DNA of 64,000 nucleotides from Bifidobacterium sp. ESL0728 (GTDB lineage: Bacteria > Actinomycetota > Actinomycetes > Actinomycetales > Bifidobacteriaceae): positions 2,480,001 to 2,544,000 of the forward strand of contig NZ_CP113925.1 of assembly GCF_029392015.1 (NCBI RefSeq), written 5' to 3'. A program made the translations under genes and the position numbers. Below the pieces are notes generated by a model. The model searched no databases. It was not told the DNA's origin and saw nothing but the letters and a program-made list of their open reading frames with translations. Positions 54,743 through 63,173 of this stretch are shown here, piece after piece. The first letter of the stretch is position 1, and each line of letters starts with the position of its first letter.

Positions 54743-54979
54743 TTATTTCAACGTTGCAGCATCGAGTTTCTTGTATATGCACGACGGCATCAATCCGGCC
54801 GCAAGAACGCCTGCGTGCCACAGACCGCGACGATCAGCAATCCCTTTGGTTGCGGAATTCCAGAACCCTGCGTCGATGAGCAGAAAGCCCGTAGCCCGGA
54901 AGCAGCGAAATTCTGCAGCATCCAGCCGGCGACCCATGACTCCAAACCACAAACGGAAGCCAAACCCCCGTCCTGGCAC
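54743..54979 (-). CDS. Possible small membrane protein
   Basis: 78 codons from GTG 54979, 36 bp after the putative immunity gene on the same strand. Two moderately hydrophobic segments (FRATGFLLIDAGFWNSA; WHAGVLAAGLMPSCI). No clear ribosome site; might be a second accessory gene of the effector operon or a fortuitous frame. Confidence 0.3.
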   Translation of the reverse strand: MPGRGFGFRLWFGVMGRRLDAAEFRCFRATGFLLIDAGFWNSATKGIADRRGLWHAGVLAAGLMPSCIYKKLDAATLK

Positions 54980-55015
54980 AGGGCATCCGGCGCAATGCGC
55001 CCGCCGTCGTGCCCT

Positions 55016-55816
55016 TCAGTGCGTGGGCGCGGAGGTGGCGATCAGTGTGGCGCCCTGCCGGCCGTCGACATCGTTCAGGGCCAGCAGCGTCACCGTGTAC
55101 TTCACGCCGTGCAGGTCGCCCGTCCTGCTCTGCCCCACGCTCATCGACAGGTCCCTGGGCTTGTCGACCCCGTTGCCCAGTTGTATGGGCACCAGATAGG
55201 AACCGTCCTGCTGTCTGCTGATGCCGTACCCCACTGAGACCCTGACATAGTTCTCGTCCAGCTTTGCGCTGCTTTCCCCCATGCGCAACTCGTAGGTCTT
55301 GCCGCCCCGCGACTGCGGGGGGTTGTCGGCCTTCAGCCGGATGGAGGGACCATCCTGATAGGTCTCGATGAGGAGCGTGACGTCCTGGGCGCCCTCGTCG
55401 CCGTCCATGTCCAGCGGGGTCACCGCCACGCCGAGCCGCACGTCGCTTCCCGTCTGACCGACCTTCAGATCCATCTTCCTAACGGGGGTGTATGGTCTGG
55501 CGGCGAGTCTTAGATGGGCATGCCAGCCGTCATGCTCATGTTTCAGATAATGGGTTATGGTCAGCTCGCCGACCCGGGTCACCCCTCCCTCCTGCGACGT
55601 CCTGACTACGCCTTTGTCAATCCGCGCCTGAGAGATGTTGTCGGCTTTCTCCCTGATGATGCGGTGTCCTGATATGGCATCCATAATGGGTCCTTTCTCG
55701 AGCACGCAGACGGCCCCGGCCATGGCCACGAGCACAAGCAGCATCACCATGAGCGCAGCACCCAGCCAGTGAGAATGCCGGCGACCGACCTTACCCGCTT
55801 TTCTGCTGCGCATCAT
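55016..55816 (-). CDS. Membrane-anchored protein, candidate immunity/accessory for the calpain effector
   Basis: 266 aa. One N-terminal membrane helix (LGAALMVMLLVLVAMAGAVC) and a beta-rich outer domain (GELTITHYLKHEHDGWHAHL; MDLKVGQTGSDVRLGVAVTP). Its start ATG 55816 overlaps the stop of the effector gene. Last in the operon, the place often used for immunity genes. Function inferred from position only; no family recognised. Confidence 0.65.
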   Translation of the reverse strand: MMRSRKAGKVGRRHSHWLGAALMVMLLVLVAMAGAVCVLEKGPIMDAISGHRIIREKADNISQARIDKGVVRTSQEGGVTRVGELTITHYLKHEHDGWHAHLRLAARPYTPVRKMDLKVGQTGSDVRLGVAVTPLDMDGDEGAQDVTLLIETYQDGPSIRLKADNPPQSRGGKTYELRMGESSAKLDENYVRVSVGYGISRQQDGSYLVPIQLGNGVDKPRDLSMSVGQSRTGDLHGVKYTVTLLALNDVDGRQGATLIATSAPTH

Positions 55817-57192
55817 TGCTGCGACTCCGCATTGAACGCCTTATCGAAATCGGTCCTGCTGATCCAGAACGGTTCACCGTTGTCCGAAGTCTCATCCCCG
55901 TCCTTGTCGAACCAGTAGTTGTAGCCCCAGGGGTTACGCAGGCAAATCATGTCACCTTTGGTCTCCACGACCTCGTAGGCGTGCTTAGGCTCGATGCCTA
56001 CCCTGTAGCCGTTGCCCGGCAGCTTGGTCCCGTCAGTAGCGGAGACCACCAGTTCGTTATCCTTGCTGCCGGTTTGACCGTCTTTCTTGGTGTATGAAGG
56101 TTTGCTGTCTGCCACTGATATGGTACCCTTTTTATCCCCTGTTTTTCCTTCGTCCGTCGTGGGTTTGGACCCCTTGGATTTGAGCGTTTGGGTGCTGATG
56201 TCCTTGCTGCCGTCGTTGACGTCCACTTTGAGGGGTTTCTTGCCGGTGATGGCCTCCCATGCCCAGTTGGGCTGGCCGCCGTTGAGCGCGCCTCGGCCGA
56301 ATTGCTTCCTGATGGCCGCCTCCCACAGCCCGGCGACGCCGCCGGCACCGTTGTAGTAGATGTAGTCGACCTCGACCTGCACAGGCGTGCCGTTGTCAAA
56401 GAGAGTGACGATGTAGTGTTTCCCGTCCTTGGTCTTTTTGATGCCCTTTCTGATGTCGTATCCGGCGTCAGCCATCGCCTTAAGGGTGGAAATCAGCCAG
56501 CAATCGCCAATCTGACCTTGATCAAAATCATCGGCAGTCGGCTGTGGGCCATCTAGAAGATTTAACGGGAGTTCATAGTCTCTGTTTTGGGGGTCGTCCG
56601 TACGAACACCTTTTTTGTCCTTGTCGTCGTCCTGCAAAAACTGCCACGCGCGATGGTGGTATATCCAGTCTTTGTTACCGTCGGCGCCGACCTTGTCGCC
56701 ACCGTAGAGAGTGCTGGTGGCCTGGTCGAATTGGCGGAGGCGGTCAATCTTGTCTTGGAGCCATTGGCCGGTTCTGCGGTCTTGGTCGAGCAGGTCATTG
56801 ATTGCGGGACCGACCAAGTTGCTCGTGATGGGCGGGAGCAAATCACGGACGGCCTCGATGGCCTGGTCGACCTGGTGAAGGCAGCCTAAAGCCTGAGTGA
56901 CGGCGTCTTCAGCGATGAAGTCGTCGTCGATGTATTGGTCGAGGAGCGTGGCGAGCGTGCGGTGGTCGTCGAGAACGGCCTGGTTGTAGGCGAGGGCGTC
57001 GTTGATTTGCCGGCCGAGGGTGTCAGCCTGTTGCTTGGCTGCCTGCCACGCCTGGCCCGTGAGCTGGTTCTCTCCATTGAGACCGTCGCAGGCGCTGGAG
57101 ATCTGGCGGAGCTGCTGGTTCTGGGCGTTGATGGTCTTGCAGGAATCGTCTATAGCCCGGTGCAGCGCCCCCTTGTCGACAATCAGGCCCAT
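55813..57192 (-). CDS. LXG-like type VII effector with calpain-family cysteine protease domain
   Basis: 459 aa. The N-terminal helical region (1-170) resembles LXG targeting domains (LTGQAWQAAKQQADTLGRQI; DDFIAEDAVTQALGCLHQVD). After a linker comes a calpain-type (peptidase C2) domain: DDFDQGQIGDCWLISTLKAM with catalytic Cys near 229, His in KHAYEVVE near 403, Asn in LRNPWGYNYW near 418. All three catalytic residues are present. It has no signal peptide, as expected of type VII cargo. GGGGAGGAGC precedes ATG 57192. Probably an antibacterial or host-directed protease; the target is unknown. Confidence 0.82.
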   Translation of the reverse strand: MGLIVDKGALHRAIDDSCKTINAQNQQLRQISSACDGLNGENQLTGQAWQAAKQQADTLGRQINDALAYNQAVLDDHRTLATLLDQYIDDDFIAEDAVTQALGCLHQVDQAIEAVRDLLPPITSNLVGPAINDLLDQDRRTGQWLQDKIDRLRQFDQATSTLYGGDKVGADGNKDWIYHHRAWQFLQDDDKDKKGVRTDDPQNRDYELPLNLLDGPQPTADDFDQGQIGDCWLISTLKAMADAGYDIRKGIKKTKDGKHYIVTLFDNGTPVQVEVDYIYYNGAGGVAGLWEAAIRKQFGRGALNGGQPNWAWEAITGKKPLKVDVNDGSKDISTQTLKSKGSKPTTDEGKTGDKKGTISVADSKPSYTKKDGQTGSKDNELVVSATDGTKLPGNGYRVGIEPKHAYEVVETKGDMICLRNPWGYNYWFDKDGDETSDNGEPFWISRTDFDKAFNAESQQ

Positions 57193-57569
57193 GGTTGCTC
57201 CTCCCCTGTCTCCGTCGTGCCGTGGCGGCGTGCGATAAGAATTCGTCGTTGGTCTTGCAATTCCTCATCACGTGTGCGGATACGGCGGCTTTCCGCGTCG
57301 TGGTCGTCGGTCTCCTGCTCGATGCGATTCATAAGGACACCCGCGGAAGCGCGGAACTCGTCCTCGATTGCGCCGAACCGGACGTACGCCTGGTTGCCGC
57401 GCAGCCCCTCGGACAGACCCATCCATATATCATGGTGGCGATTGCAGACCGACTGCATCTCGCCCCAATCTTTATCACAGGCCCGGCGTTCGCGGTGCAA
57501 ATCATCCAGTCTCTTGCCGTCCGCTTCCAGCTGTCGGCCTATCTCGTCGGCGGGTCCTTTCTTGTTCAT
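57183..57569 (-). CDS. Small coiled-coil partner of type VII effector (DUF3958-like)
   Basis: 128 aa, charged helices (IGRQLEADGKRLDDLHRERR; EQETDDHDAESRRIRTRDEE). Size, helicity and place between the small upstream gene and the LXG-like gene match the partner proteins that form targeting complexes with LXG effectors. It overlaps both neighbours (ATGA with the upstream gene, 10 bases with the effector). GAAGG precedes ATG 57569. Confidence 0.65.
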   Translation of the reverse strand: MNKKGPADEIGRQLEADGKRLDDLHRERRACDKDWGEMQSVCNRHHDIWMGLSEGLRGNQAYVRFGAIEDEFRASAGVLMNRIEQETDDHDAESRRIRTRDEELQDQRRILIARRHGTTETGEEQPWA

Positions 57570-57841
57570 TGAATACCTTCGAGCGCTGCAGCCGACGCCT
57601 GATCGGCCTGGTTCAATCCCTCATTCGTGTCGACGGCTCCCGATGCCAACGACCTTGCTGCACCCGCCAAGATGCCTCCGATACTGGCGACGCCCGTGCA
57701 CGCGTCCGCCGCCAGGGCCATGGCCCGGATGTTCGTGGCGCCGGCAGTGAAGCCGCAGCCGGCCCCATCGCCAGCGGCGGCACGGCCCAGCGCATCGGCA
57801 TGCTGTTGTGCCACGTCCTCGATGCTCCGTATCTCACCCAT
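57566..57841 (-). CDS. Small type VII partner, DUF3130/TIGR04197-like
   Basis: 91 aa. Small helical protein with DVAQQHADALGRAAAGDGAG and an Ala/Gly-rich centre, ending NEGLNQADQASAAALEG, similar in style to DUF3130 (SACOL2603-type) proteins encoded ahead of LXG effectors. First gene of the operon. No ribosome site at ATG 57841 or ATG 57859; a promoter at 57850-57879 would give a leaderless message from 57841. Confidence 0.65.
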   Translation of the reverse strand: MGEIRSIEDVAQQHADALGRAAAGDGAGCGFTAGATNIRAMALAADACTGVASIGGILAGAARSLASGAVDTNEGLNQADQASAAALEGIQ

Positions 57842-57849
57842 AAGAACAG

Positions 57850-57879
57850 ATTCTATCATGAAATGTTAAAATCAATCAA
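57850..57879 (-). promoter_or_regulatory. Candidate promoter of the calpain-effector operon
   Basis: On the minus strand TTGATT (57874-57879), 18-bp spacer, TAGAAT (57850-57855), then eight bases to ATG 57841. Fits a leaderless start. Confidence 0.45.
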
Positions 57880-58050
57880 TACAGGAACGATGATGGACGT
57901 TGCCGCCCGTCGCAGCGATGAGACTGGTCAAGAACCTTACTCTGCAATAAAGCCTTTACCGGCAACGGCGGCAATCGGCAAGACCTCTATAACATCCCAT
58001 TACCGGCGATCCATCCCCGGCACCAGTAACAGGCGCCCCGGCCGAGGCAT

Positions 58051-58623
58051 TTACTTCCGTTCGGGGAAGGTGCGAATCTTTGGGGGCTGATAAGTCGCGG
58101 CCCAACGCACAATTTCGTCGTAGGAATCGGCGAAAAGGAGCTTCGCACGGTCCGGGGCGGTAAGGAAGCCGGCGTCGGTCATGGCATCGAACATCTGGGC
58201 CATCGGCTGCCAATAGCCGTCGAAATCAAAGAAAACGCAAGGCTTGTTATTGAGGCCGATTCGCGCCCACGAAAATGCTTCCGCAATCTCCTCCAACGTG
58301 CCGGGGCCGCCGGGGAATGCGATAAGCACGTCGCCAAGCTCCATCATCCGGCGCTTGCGCTCGTCCATATCGTCGACGACCTCCATAGTCGTCAGTCCTT
58401 CAGCCGCAGCGTTGCGGTCGATGAGCATCTGCGGCATGATGCCGTGCACCTTGCCGCCGCCGTCAAGCACCGCCTGCGCCACGACGCCCATCAGCCCGAC
58501 GCCGCCACCGCCGTAGACCAGCTCGTCGCCGCTCTTGGCAATCCACTCCCCGAGCCTCTTCGCCGCCTCCGCATATTTCGGGTCATCCCCACTTGCCGCA
58601 CCGCAATACACCGTAATCTTCAT
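58051..58623 (-). CDS. LOG-family nucleoside-monophosphate phosphoribohydrolase
   Basis: 190 aa. Rossmann-like lysine decarboxylase-fold protein with the LOG signature PGGPGTLEEIAE and YGGGGVGLMGVVAQAVLDGG. LOG enzymes release the base from cytokinin-type nucleoside 5'-monophosphates; bacterial members may act on AMP-like nucleotides. The older label lysine decarboxylase is misleading. AAGGAG precedes ATG 58623. Single gene. Confidence 0.92.
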   Translation of the reverse strand: MKITVYCGAASGDDPKYAEAAKRLGEWIAKSGDELVYGGGGVGLMGVVAQAVLDGGGKVHGIMPQMLIDRNAAAEGLTTMEVVDDMDERKRRMMELGDVLIAFPGGPGTLEEIAEAFSWARIGLNNKPCVFFDFDGYWQPMAQMFDAMTDAGFLTAPDRAKLLFADSYDEIVRWAATYQPPKIRTFPERK

Positions 58624-59098
58624 GCCGTTCTCCTTATTGCTTGCTCACTTACATATACCGTTGAACTTAAATCCCACTATATCGGCATATCGCTAATTGC
58701 AGCCCTCGCATTTTTCTGAAACCGGACAATACTCGTTTGCTTAGAGCGTTCCCAACTAAAGGCCGAAAACCTTCAGGATCTTCAATATCGTATAGTTCTT
58801 GCCAATATCAAAACCGCAAACCCTCACCTTGACCAGTCGGGACGAATAATTACGAAAGCGCTATTCTTATTACAACTCTTTATATAAATATATAAATAGA
58901 CATTATTGCTTTATCTATTTATTTATCAATCTGTCTCAAAACCGCCTTAAAAATCGTCCACATTACGAAACGAAGCTGAGAAACCCTACTGCCGTCACGC
59001 ATACTGCGAATACACGGCAATGCCGCATGATGTTGTCCACAAGATTGTTGCGGCACTCGCCGCGATACCCACAAGGGACAAACTAGAAGGGAAACATC
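58624..59098. other. Intergenic region
   Basis: 475 bp between divergent genes, AT-rich at 58860-58925; no gene seen. Presumed promoters for both flanks. Confidence 0.4.
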
Positions 59099-60103
59099 AT
59101 GAGATACGGCATCATCGGCGCAGGAGCCATGGGATTCAGATATGGCGTGCTGCTGCAGGAATTGGCACACCAGCCGGTGGACTACATTGAGATTTGGGAG
59201 CCGAATCTCAAGAAGGTCAAGGAGCAGGGCGGCGTCTACGTCTCCCGCGACCACGAAGGCCGTCATCTCGTCAAGGCCAACATTTACTCGCCGGAAGAGT
59301 ACGCAGCCAAGGGCGGCGATCCCGACCTGTGGATCATCATGGTCAAGCAAATGGACCTGCAGAACTACCTCACCCGTTGCGCGGACGCAGGTCTCTTCAA
59401 GGACCACCAGGTCGTCTTCAGCGCGATGAATGGCTGGGGCCACTTCGAAAAAATCCTCAACTATTTCCCGAAAGACCGCATTTATGGCGGCACCGCGATG
59501 GTCGCGAGCGCCTTCAACGGCCCGGGCGACGTCGACTTCATCGGCAAGCCGGGCGCCGGCACGATGCACATCTGCGCGATGACCGAGGAAGTCACGCCGG
59601 TCGAGAAGGAATTCGTCGCCGACCTTGACAAAACCGGCTTCAACCCGCAGGTCACGCAGAACTTCCGCGGCACCTGCATGGCCAAGGTCATTTTCAACTC
59701 GGTCATCAATTCTCTGTGCACGATGTATCAGATCACGATGGGCCAGTTCGTTTCGTACCCCGGCTACAAGGACATGGCCACGCAGCTGATCAACGAGGCC
59801 TACGACGCGCTCGAACGTTCCGGCTTCCAGCCCATCCAGTCGCGCGCCAAGGCCATCGAGGAAATCGATTATGTCAGCCGCGTCTCCAACCCGCTGCACT
59901 ATCCGTCGATGTACCAGGACATGTCGAAAGGCCGCAAGACCGAAGTCGATTACATCAATGGCTACATCGCCAAAGTCGGCCGCGAAAACGACTGCCCCTG
60001 CCGCGTGCAGGAATTCCTGACCCACGGCGTCCACGTCGCCGAGCTCGCCTTCCAGGTCCACAAGAAGGAAGCCGAGGAAAAAGCTGCCGCAGCCGCTAAG
60101 TAG
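59099..60103 (+). CDS. Ketopantoate reductase-like NAD(P)-dependent reductase, copy 1
   Basis: 334 aa. N-terminal Rossmann fold MRYGIIGAGAMGFRYGVLLQ (GxGxxG), then VKQMDLQNYL, the ApbA/PanE-type segment KVIFNSVINSLCTMYQIT containing the catalytic-Lys-type position, and a helical C-terminal domain. PanE makes pantoate for CoA, but the divergence and duplication here leave the substrate open. AGAAGGGAAACATC precedes the ATG. Followed by a terminator and a close paralogue. Confidence 0.85.
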   Translation: MRYGIIGAGAMGFRYGVLLQELAHQPVDYIEIWEPNLKKVKEQGGVYVSRDHEGRHLVKANIYSPEEYAAKGGDPDLWIIMVKQMDLQNYLTRCADAGLFKDHQVVFSAMNGWGHFEKILNYFPKDRIYGGTAMVASAFNGPGDVDFIGKPGAGTMHICAMTEEVTPVEKEFVADLDKTGFNPQVTQNFRGTCMAKVIFNSVINSLCTMYQITMGQFVSYPGYKDMATQLINEAYDALERSGFQPIQSRAKAIEEIDYVSRVSNPLHYPSMYQDMSKGRKTEVDYINGYIAKVGRENDCPCRVQEFLTHGVHVAELAFQVHKKEAEEKAAAAAK

Positions 60104-60141
60104 CGTAACCTGTTTCGATAGTCAGTAATTAGTCTATTGAA

Positions 60142-60186
60142 GATTTTGGCTGGGACTTTCAGTACATTGAAAGCCCCAGCCAAATC
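60142..60186 (+). terminator. Terminator after reductase copy 1
   Basis: GATTT-GGCTGGG...TTTCA / TTGAAA...CCCAGCCAAATC, about 18 pairs with one bulge, 39 bases after the stop. Confidence 0.75.
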
Positions 60187-60547
60187 ATTAAAATGCCACT
60201 TTTTACATACTTGTTTTGTACTTATTACGTAAGAAGCAGCATTTACCGTATCTAAATATCACGCATTACACAAGACGCGCCTATAGCCACATAATCGGCG
60301 ACATTTTAGACCCCTCCGCACGCACATTTCATATCACCGCATCCCCATCTGTCCATAACCGCCCCATTTTTGTCTCAAAAACCGTTAGATTTTTGTCCGC
60401 CATTTGACCATTTACCACGTAGTCCAAGTTTTCTCGCTTAAATCTGAATCATCAGGGGAATCGCTTTTGTATCCACAAGATTGAGCGACGCATCCTTGTA
60501 CCCAAAAGGCGTAGAGACAACTGAATTCCAAGACGGAAAGAACGATT
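60187..60547. other. Intergenic region between the paralogues
   Basis: 361 bp, AT-rich, no gene. Presumed separate promoter for copy 2. Confidence 0.4.
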
Positions 60548-61549
60548 ATGAAATACGGGATTATTGGCGCAGGATCTATGGGCTTCAGATTTGGAGTGCT
60601 GTTCCACAATCTGGTAGGCCGCGACGTCGATTACATCGATATCTGGGAGCCGAACCTAAAGGCAATCAAAGAGCAGGGCGGCGTCTACGTTTCCCGCGAT
60701 TACGAAAACCGTCATCTGGAAAAAGTCAACGTCTATACGCCAGAAGAATACGCGGCCAAGGGCGGCGATCCAGACATGTGGATCATCATGGTTAAGCAGA
60801 TGCAGCTGCAGGACTACCTCACTCGTTGCGCCGACGCCGGACTTTTCAAAGACCACCAGGTCGTCTTCAGCGCGATGAACGGCTGGGGCCACTTCGAAAA
60901 GATCCTCAAGTACTTCCCCAAAGACCGCGTCTATGGCGGCACCGCAATGCTCGGAAGTTCCTTCCTCGGACCCGGCGAAGTCGATTTCCAAGGCAAGCTT
61001 GGCGGCGGAAGCATGCATATCTGCTCGATGAGCGGCGAAGTGACACCGGAGGAGCAAGAGCTGGTCGATGACTTCGAAAAGGCACATTTCAACCCAATAA
61101 TTTCGCACGACCTGCAAGGCACCTGCCTGGCGAAGATTATTTTCAATTCCGTGGTCAACTCGCTGTGCACGATGTATCAGATCCGCATGGGCCAGTTCAT
61201 TTCTTACCCGGGCGCGATGGACATGACCACGCAGCTGGTCAACGAGGCTTACGACGCGCTGGAACGCGGCGGAATCCAGCCGATTCAGACCCGCGCCGAG
61301 GCCATCCACGAAGTCGAGAACTCCAGCAAAGTCGTGATGCCGCTGCACTATCCGTCGATGTATCAGGACATGGTCGCCGGCCGCAAGACCGAGGTCGACT
61401 ACATCAACGGTTACATCGCTCGCGTCGGGCGCGAGAACGACTGCCCGTGCCGTGTGCACGAGTTCGTGACCAACGGCGTCCATGTCGCCGAGCTCGCCTT
61501 CAAGATTCACCAGAAGGAAGCCGCTGAAAAGGCTGCCGCTGGCAAGTAA
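60548..61549 (+). CDS. Ketopantoate reductase-like NAD(P)-dependent reductase, copy 2
   Basis: 333 aa, collinear with copy 1 with long shared runs (HQVVFSAMNGWGHFEKIL; GRKTEVDYINGYIA; VGRENDCPCRV). GIIGAGSMGFRFGVL forms the nucleotide loop. The clear differences are mostly in the middle (HFNPIISHDLQGTCLAKIIF). A recent tandem duplication with separate control, since a terminator and spacer lie between. GGAAAG lies upstream of ATG 60548. Confidence 0.85.
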   Translation: MKYGIIGAGSMGFRFGVLFHNLVGRDVDYIDIWEPNLKAIKEQGGVYVSRDYENRHLEKVNVYTPEEYAAKGGDPDMWIIMVKQMQLQDYLTRCADAGLFKDHQVVFSAMNGWGHFEKILKYFPKDRVYGGTAMLGSSFLGPGEVDFQGKLGGGSMHICSMSGEVTPEEQELVDDFEKAHFNPIISHDLQGTCLAKIIFNSVVNSLCTMYQIRMGQFISYPGAMDMTTQLVNEAYDALERGGIQPIQTRAEAIHEVENSSKVVMPLHYPSMYQDMVAGRKTEVDYINGYIARVGRENDCPCRVHEFVTNGVHVAELAFKIHQKEAAEKAAAGK

Positions 61550-61649
61550 ATCAAGAAACTACTGTCTTCCTTTGTTTGCTTGATTTCGAAGCTTTTAACA
61601 GCTAAGCAAACCGAAGAAACCGAGATAACAACTCGTACGTTTCAATATA

Positions 61650-61685
61650 AAAACCGCTACCAAGCATATACCTGGTAGCGGTTTT
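61650..61685. terminator. Bidirectional terminator
   Basis: Perfect 13-bp stem AAAACCGCTACCA / TGGTAGCGGTTTT, loop of 10, between convergent reductase and aminotransferase genes. Confidence 0.9.
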
Positions 61686-61728
61686 CTAATATCCAAACGA
61701 ACAGATGATCAGTAGCCTTGCGCAGAAA

Positions 61729-62940
61729 TCAGTCCACGAAAACGTACTTCGACAGACGCTCCATCGCTTCCTTGACACGGGAAAGCGGGAGGGCGACGTT
61801 CATGCGGATCGCGCACGGAGCCTTGAACTGGCGGCCGTCCTGCACGGCGACGCCGACGTTCCACGCCCGCTTCAGCAGCTCGTCAAGCGTGACGTTGTGC
61901 GCGTCGCACCAAGCGCTGCAATCAAGGAAGAGCATGTAGGTGCCTTGCGGATGGCCGAACGTGACCTCCGGGAAGTGCTCGGCGAAGTAGTCGCAGACGT
62001 AATCGACGTTGCCGGTGAGCACCTGCCGCAGTTCGTCGATCCACTCGTGGCCCTCGGGCTTGTAGGCGCCGATCAACGCGTGCATCGACAGCACGTTCAT
62101 GGCGTTGTACTCAGGCTTTGCGCCCTTCGACGTGACGCGGTCGCGCAGGTACTTGTTGTAAATGATATGGTACGAACCCACGAGTCCGGCCAGGTTGAAG
62201 GTCTTGCTCGGTGCGTACATCGCGGCGACGCGGTTGCGCGCATCCTCGCTCACCGACTGGGTCGGGATGTGCTTGTGGTCGCCAAGGATGATATCGGACC
62301 AGATTTCATCGGAAATGACTACGCAATCGTTTTCGCGATAGACCTCCATCGCCTTCTCGATCTCCCAGCGCTCCCAAACGCGGCCGCAGGGATTGTGGGG
62401 GCTGCAGAAGACGGCGACGTGGATGTTGTTTTCCTTGAGTTTCTTGTCCATATCGTCGAAGTCCATGCGCCACACGCCGTTTTCGTCGCGCTTGAGCGGC
62501 GAGTGGACGATGTGATAGCCGTTGGATTCGATGGCGTTGGTGAAGCCGACGTAGGTCGGGCTATGAAGCAAAACCGCGTCACCGGGCGCCGCGAACGAAG
62601 TGACAGTAGAGATAACCCCGCCCAAAACGCCGTTCTCGTAGCCGATATCCTCCGGCTTCAGATCGGTGACGCCGTTGCGCGTCTTCTGCCAGTCGATAAT
62701 CGAATTATAATACTCATCGGTAGGATTGAAATAGCCAAACGCAGGGTGCTTGGCACGCTCGATAATCGCGTCTTGAATCGTTGGAACGGTGGCGAAATTC
62801 ATGTCCGCGATCCACATCGGGATGACGTCGAACCCATCTTTCGGCGGATCGGGCGTGAAACCGGGTTGGAGTCCCAGCCCATCAACTGCAATGGCATCCT
62901 TGCCGTGCCGATCCATAATCGACGTGAAATCGTACTTCAT
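61729..62940 (-). CDS. MalY/PatB-type PLP-dependent aminotransferase or C-S lyase
   Basis: 403 aa, fold-type I. MalY/PatB hallmarks: MWIADMNFATVPTIQDAI, FGYFNPTDEYYNSIIDW, SPHNPCGRVW, ISDEIWSDIILGDHKH (PLP Asp), YAPSKTFNLAGL (PLP Lys), IRMNVALPLSRVKEAMERL. Members cleave cystathionine or cysteine conjugates, some transaminate. Convergent with reductase copy 2. A plausible methionine/cysteine metabolism role. Confidence 0.92.
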   Translation of the reverse strand: MKYDFTSIMDRHGKDAIAVDGLGLQPGFTPDPPKDGFDVIPMWIADMNFATVPTIQDAIIERAKHPAFGYFNPTDEYYNSIIDWQKTRNGVTDLKPEDIGYENGVLGGVISTVTSFAAPGDAVLLHSPTYVGFTNAIESNGYHIVHSPLKRDENGVWRMDFDDMDKKLKENNIHVAVFCSPHNPCGRVWERWEIEKAMEVYRENDCVVISDEIWSDIILGDHKHIPTQSVSEDARNRVAAMYAPSKTFNLAGLVGSYHIIYNKYLRDRVTSKGAKPEYNAMNVLSMHALIGAYKPEGHEWIDELRQVLTGNVDYVCDYFAEHFPEVTFGHPQGTYMLFLDCSAWCDAHNVTLDELLKRAWNVGVAVQDGRQFKAPCAIRMNVALPLSRVKEAMERLSKYVFVD

Positions 62941-63173
62941 TTCTTCTCCTTTATTTATCCGATATATAGCGGCTTTGCGCCCTATCGCTGCACGTTATAT
63001 GTCGTTGCTTCCGTATCTTTCAACTTTACAACCGAGGATTCCTAGAAATGCTACGGCCATATTTCAGACAGGACAGTAACAGACCGAAACTTGCGTCGAA
63101 TCAGCGATGCGATGCTCGCGGCATTCCTTTTATTGCGTTTCGCAACGAATCAAATGAAGCTGCCGCTATCCTG

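Noticed and set aside
58919..60061. 380-codon minus-strand ORF
   Set aside because: Antisense to reductase copy 1; the same shadow recurs opposite copy 2, as expected from the duplication.
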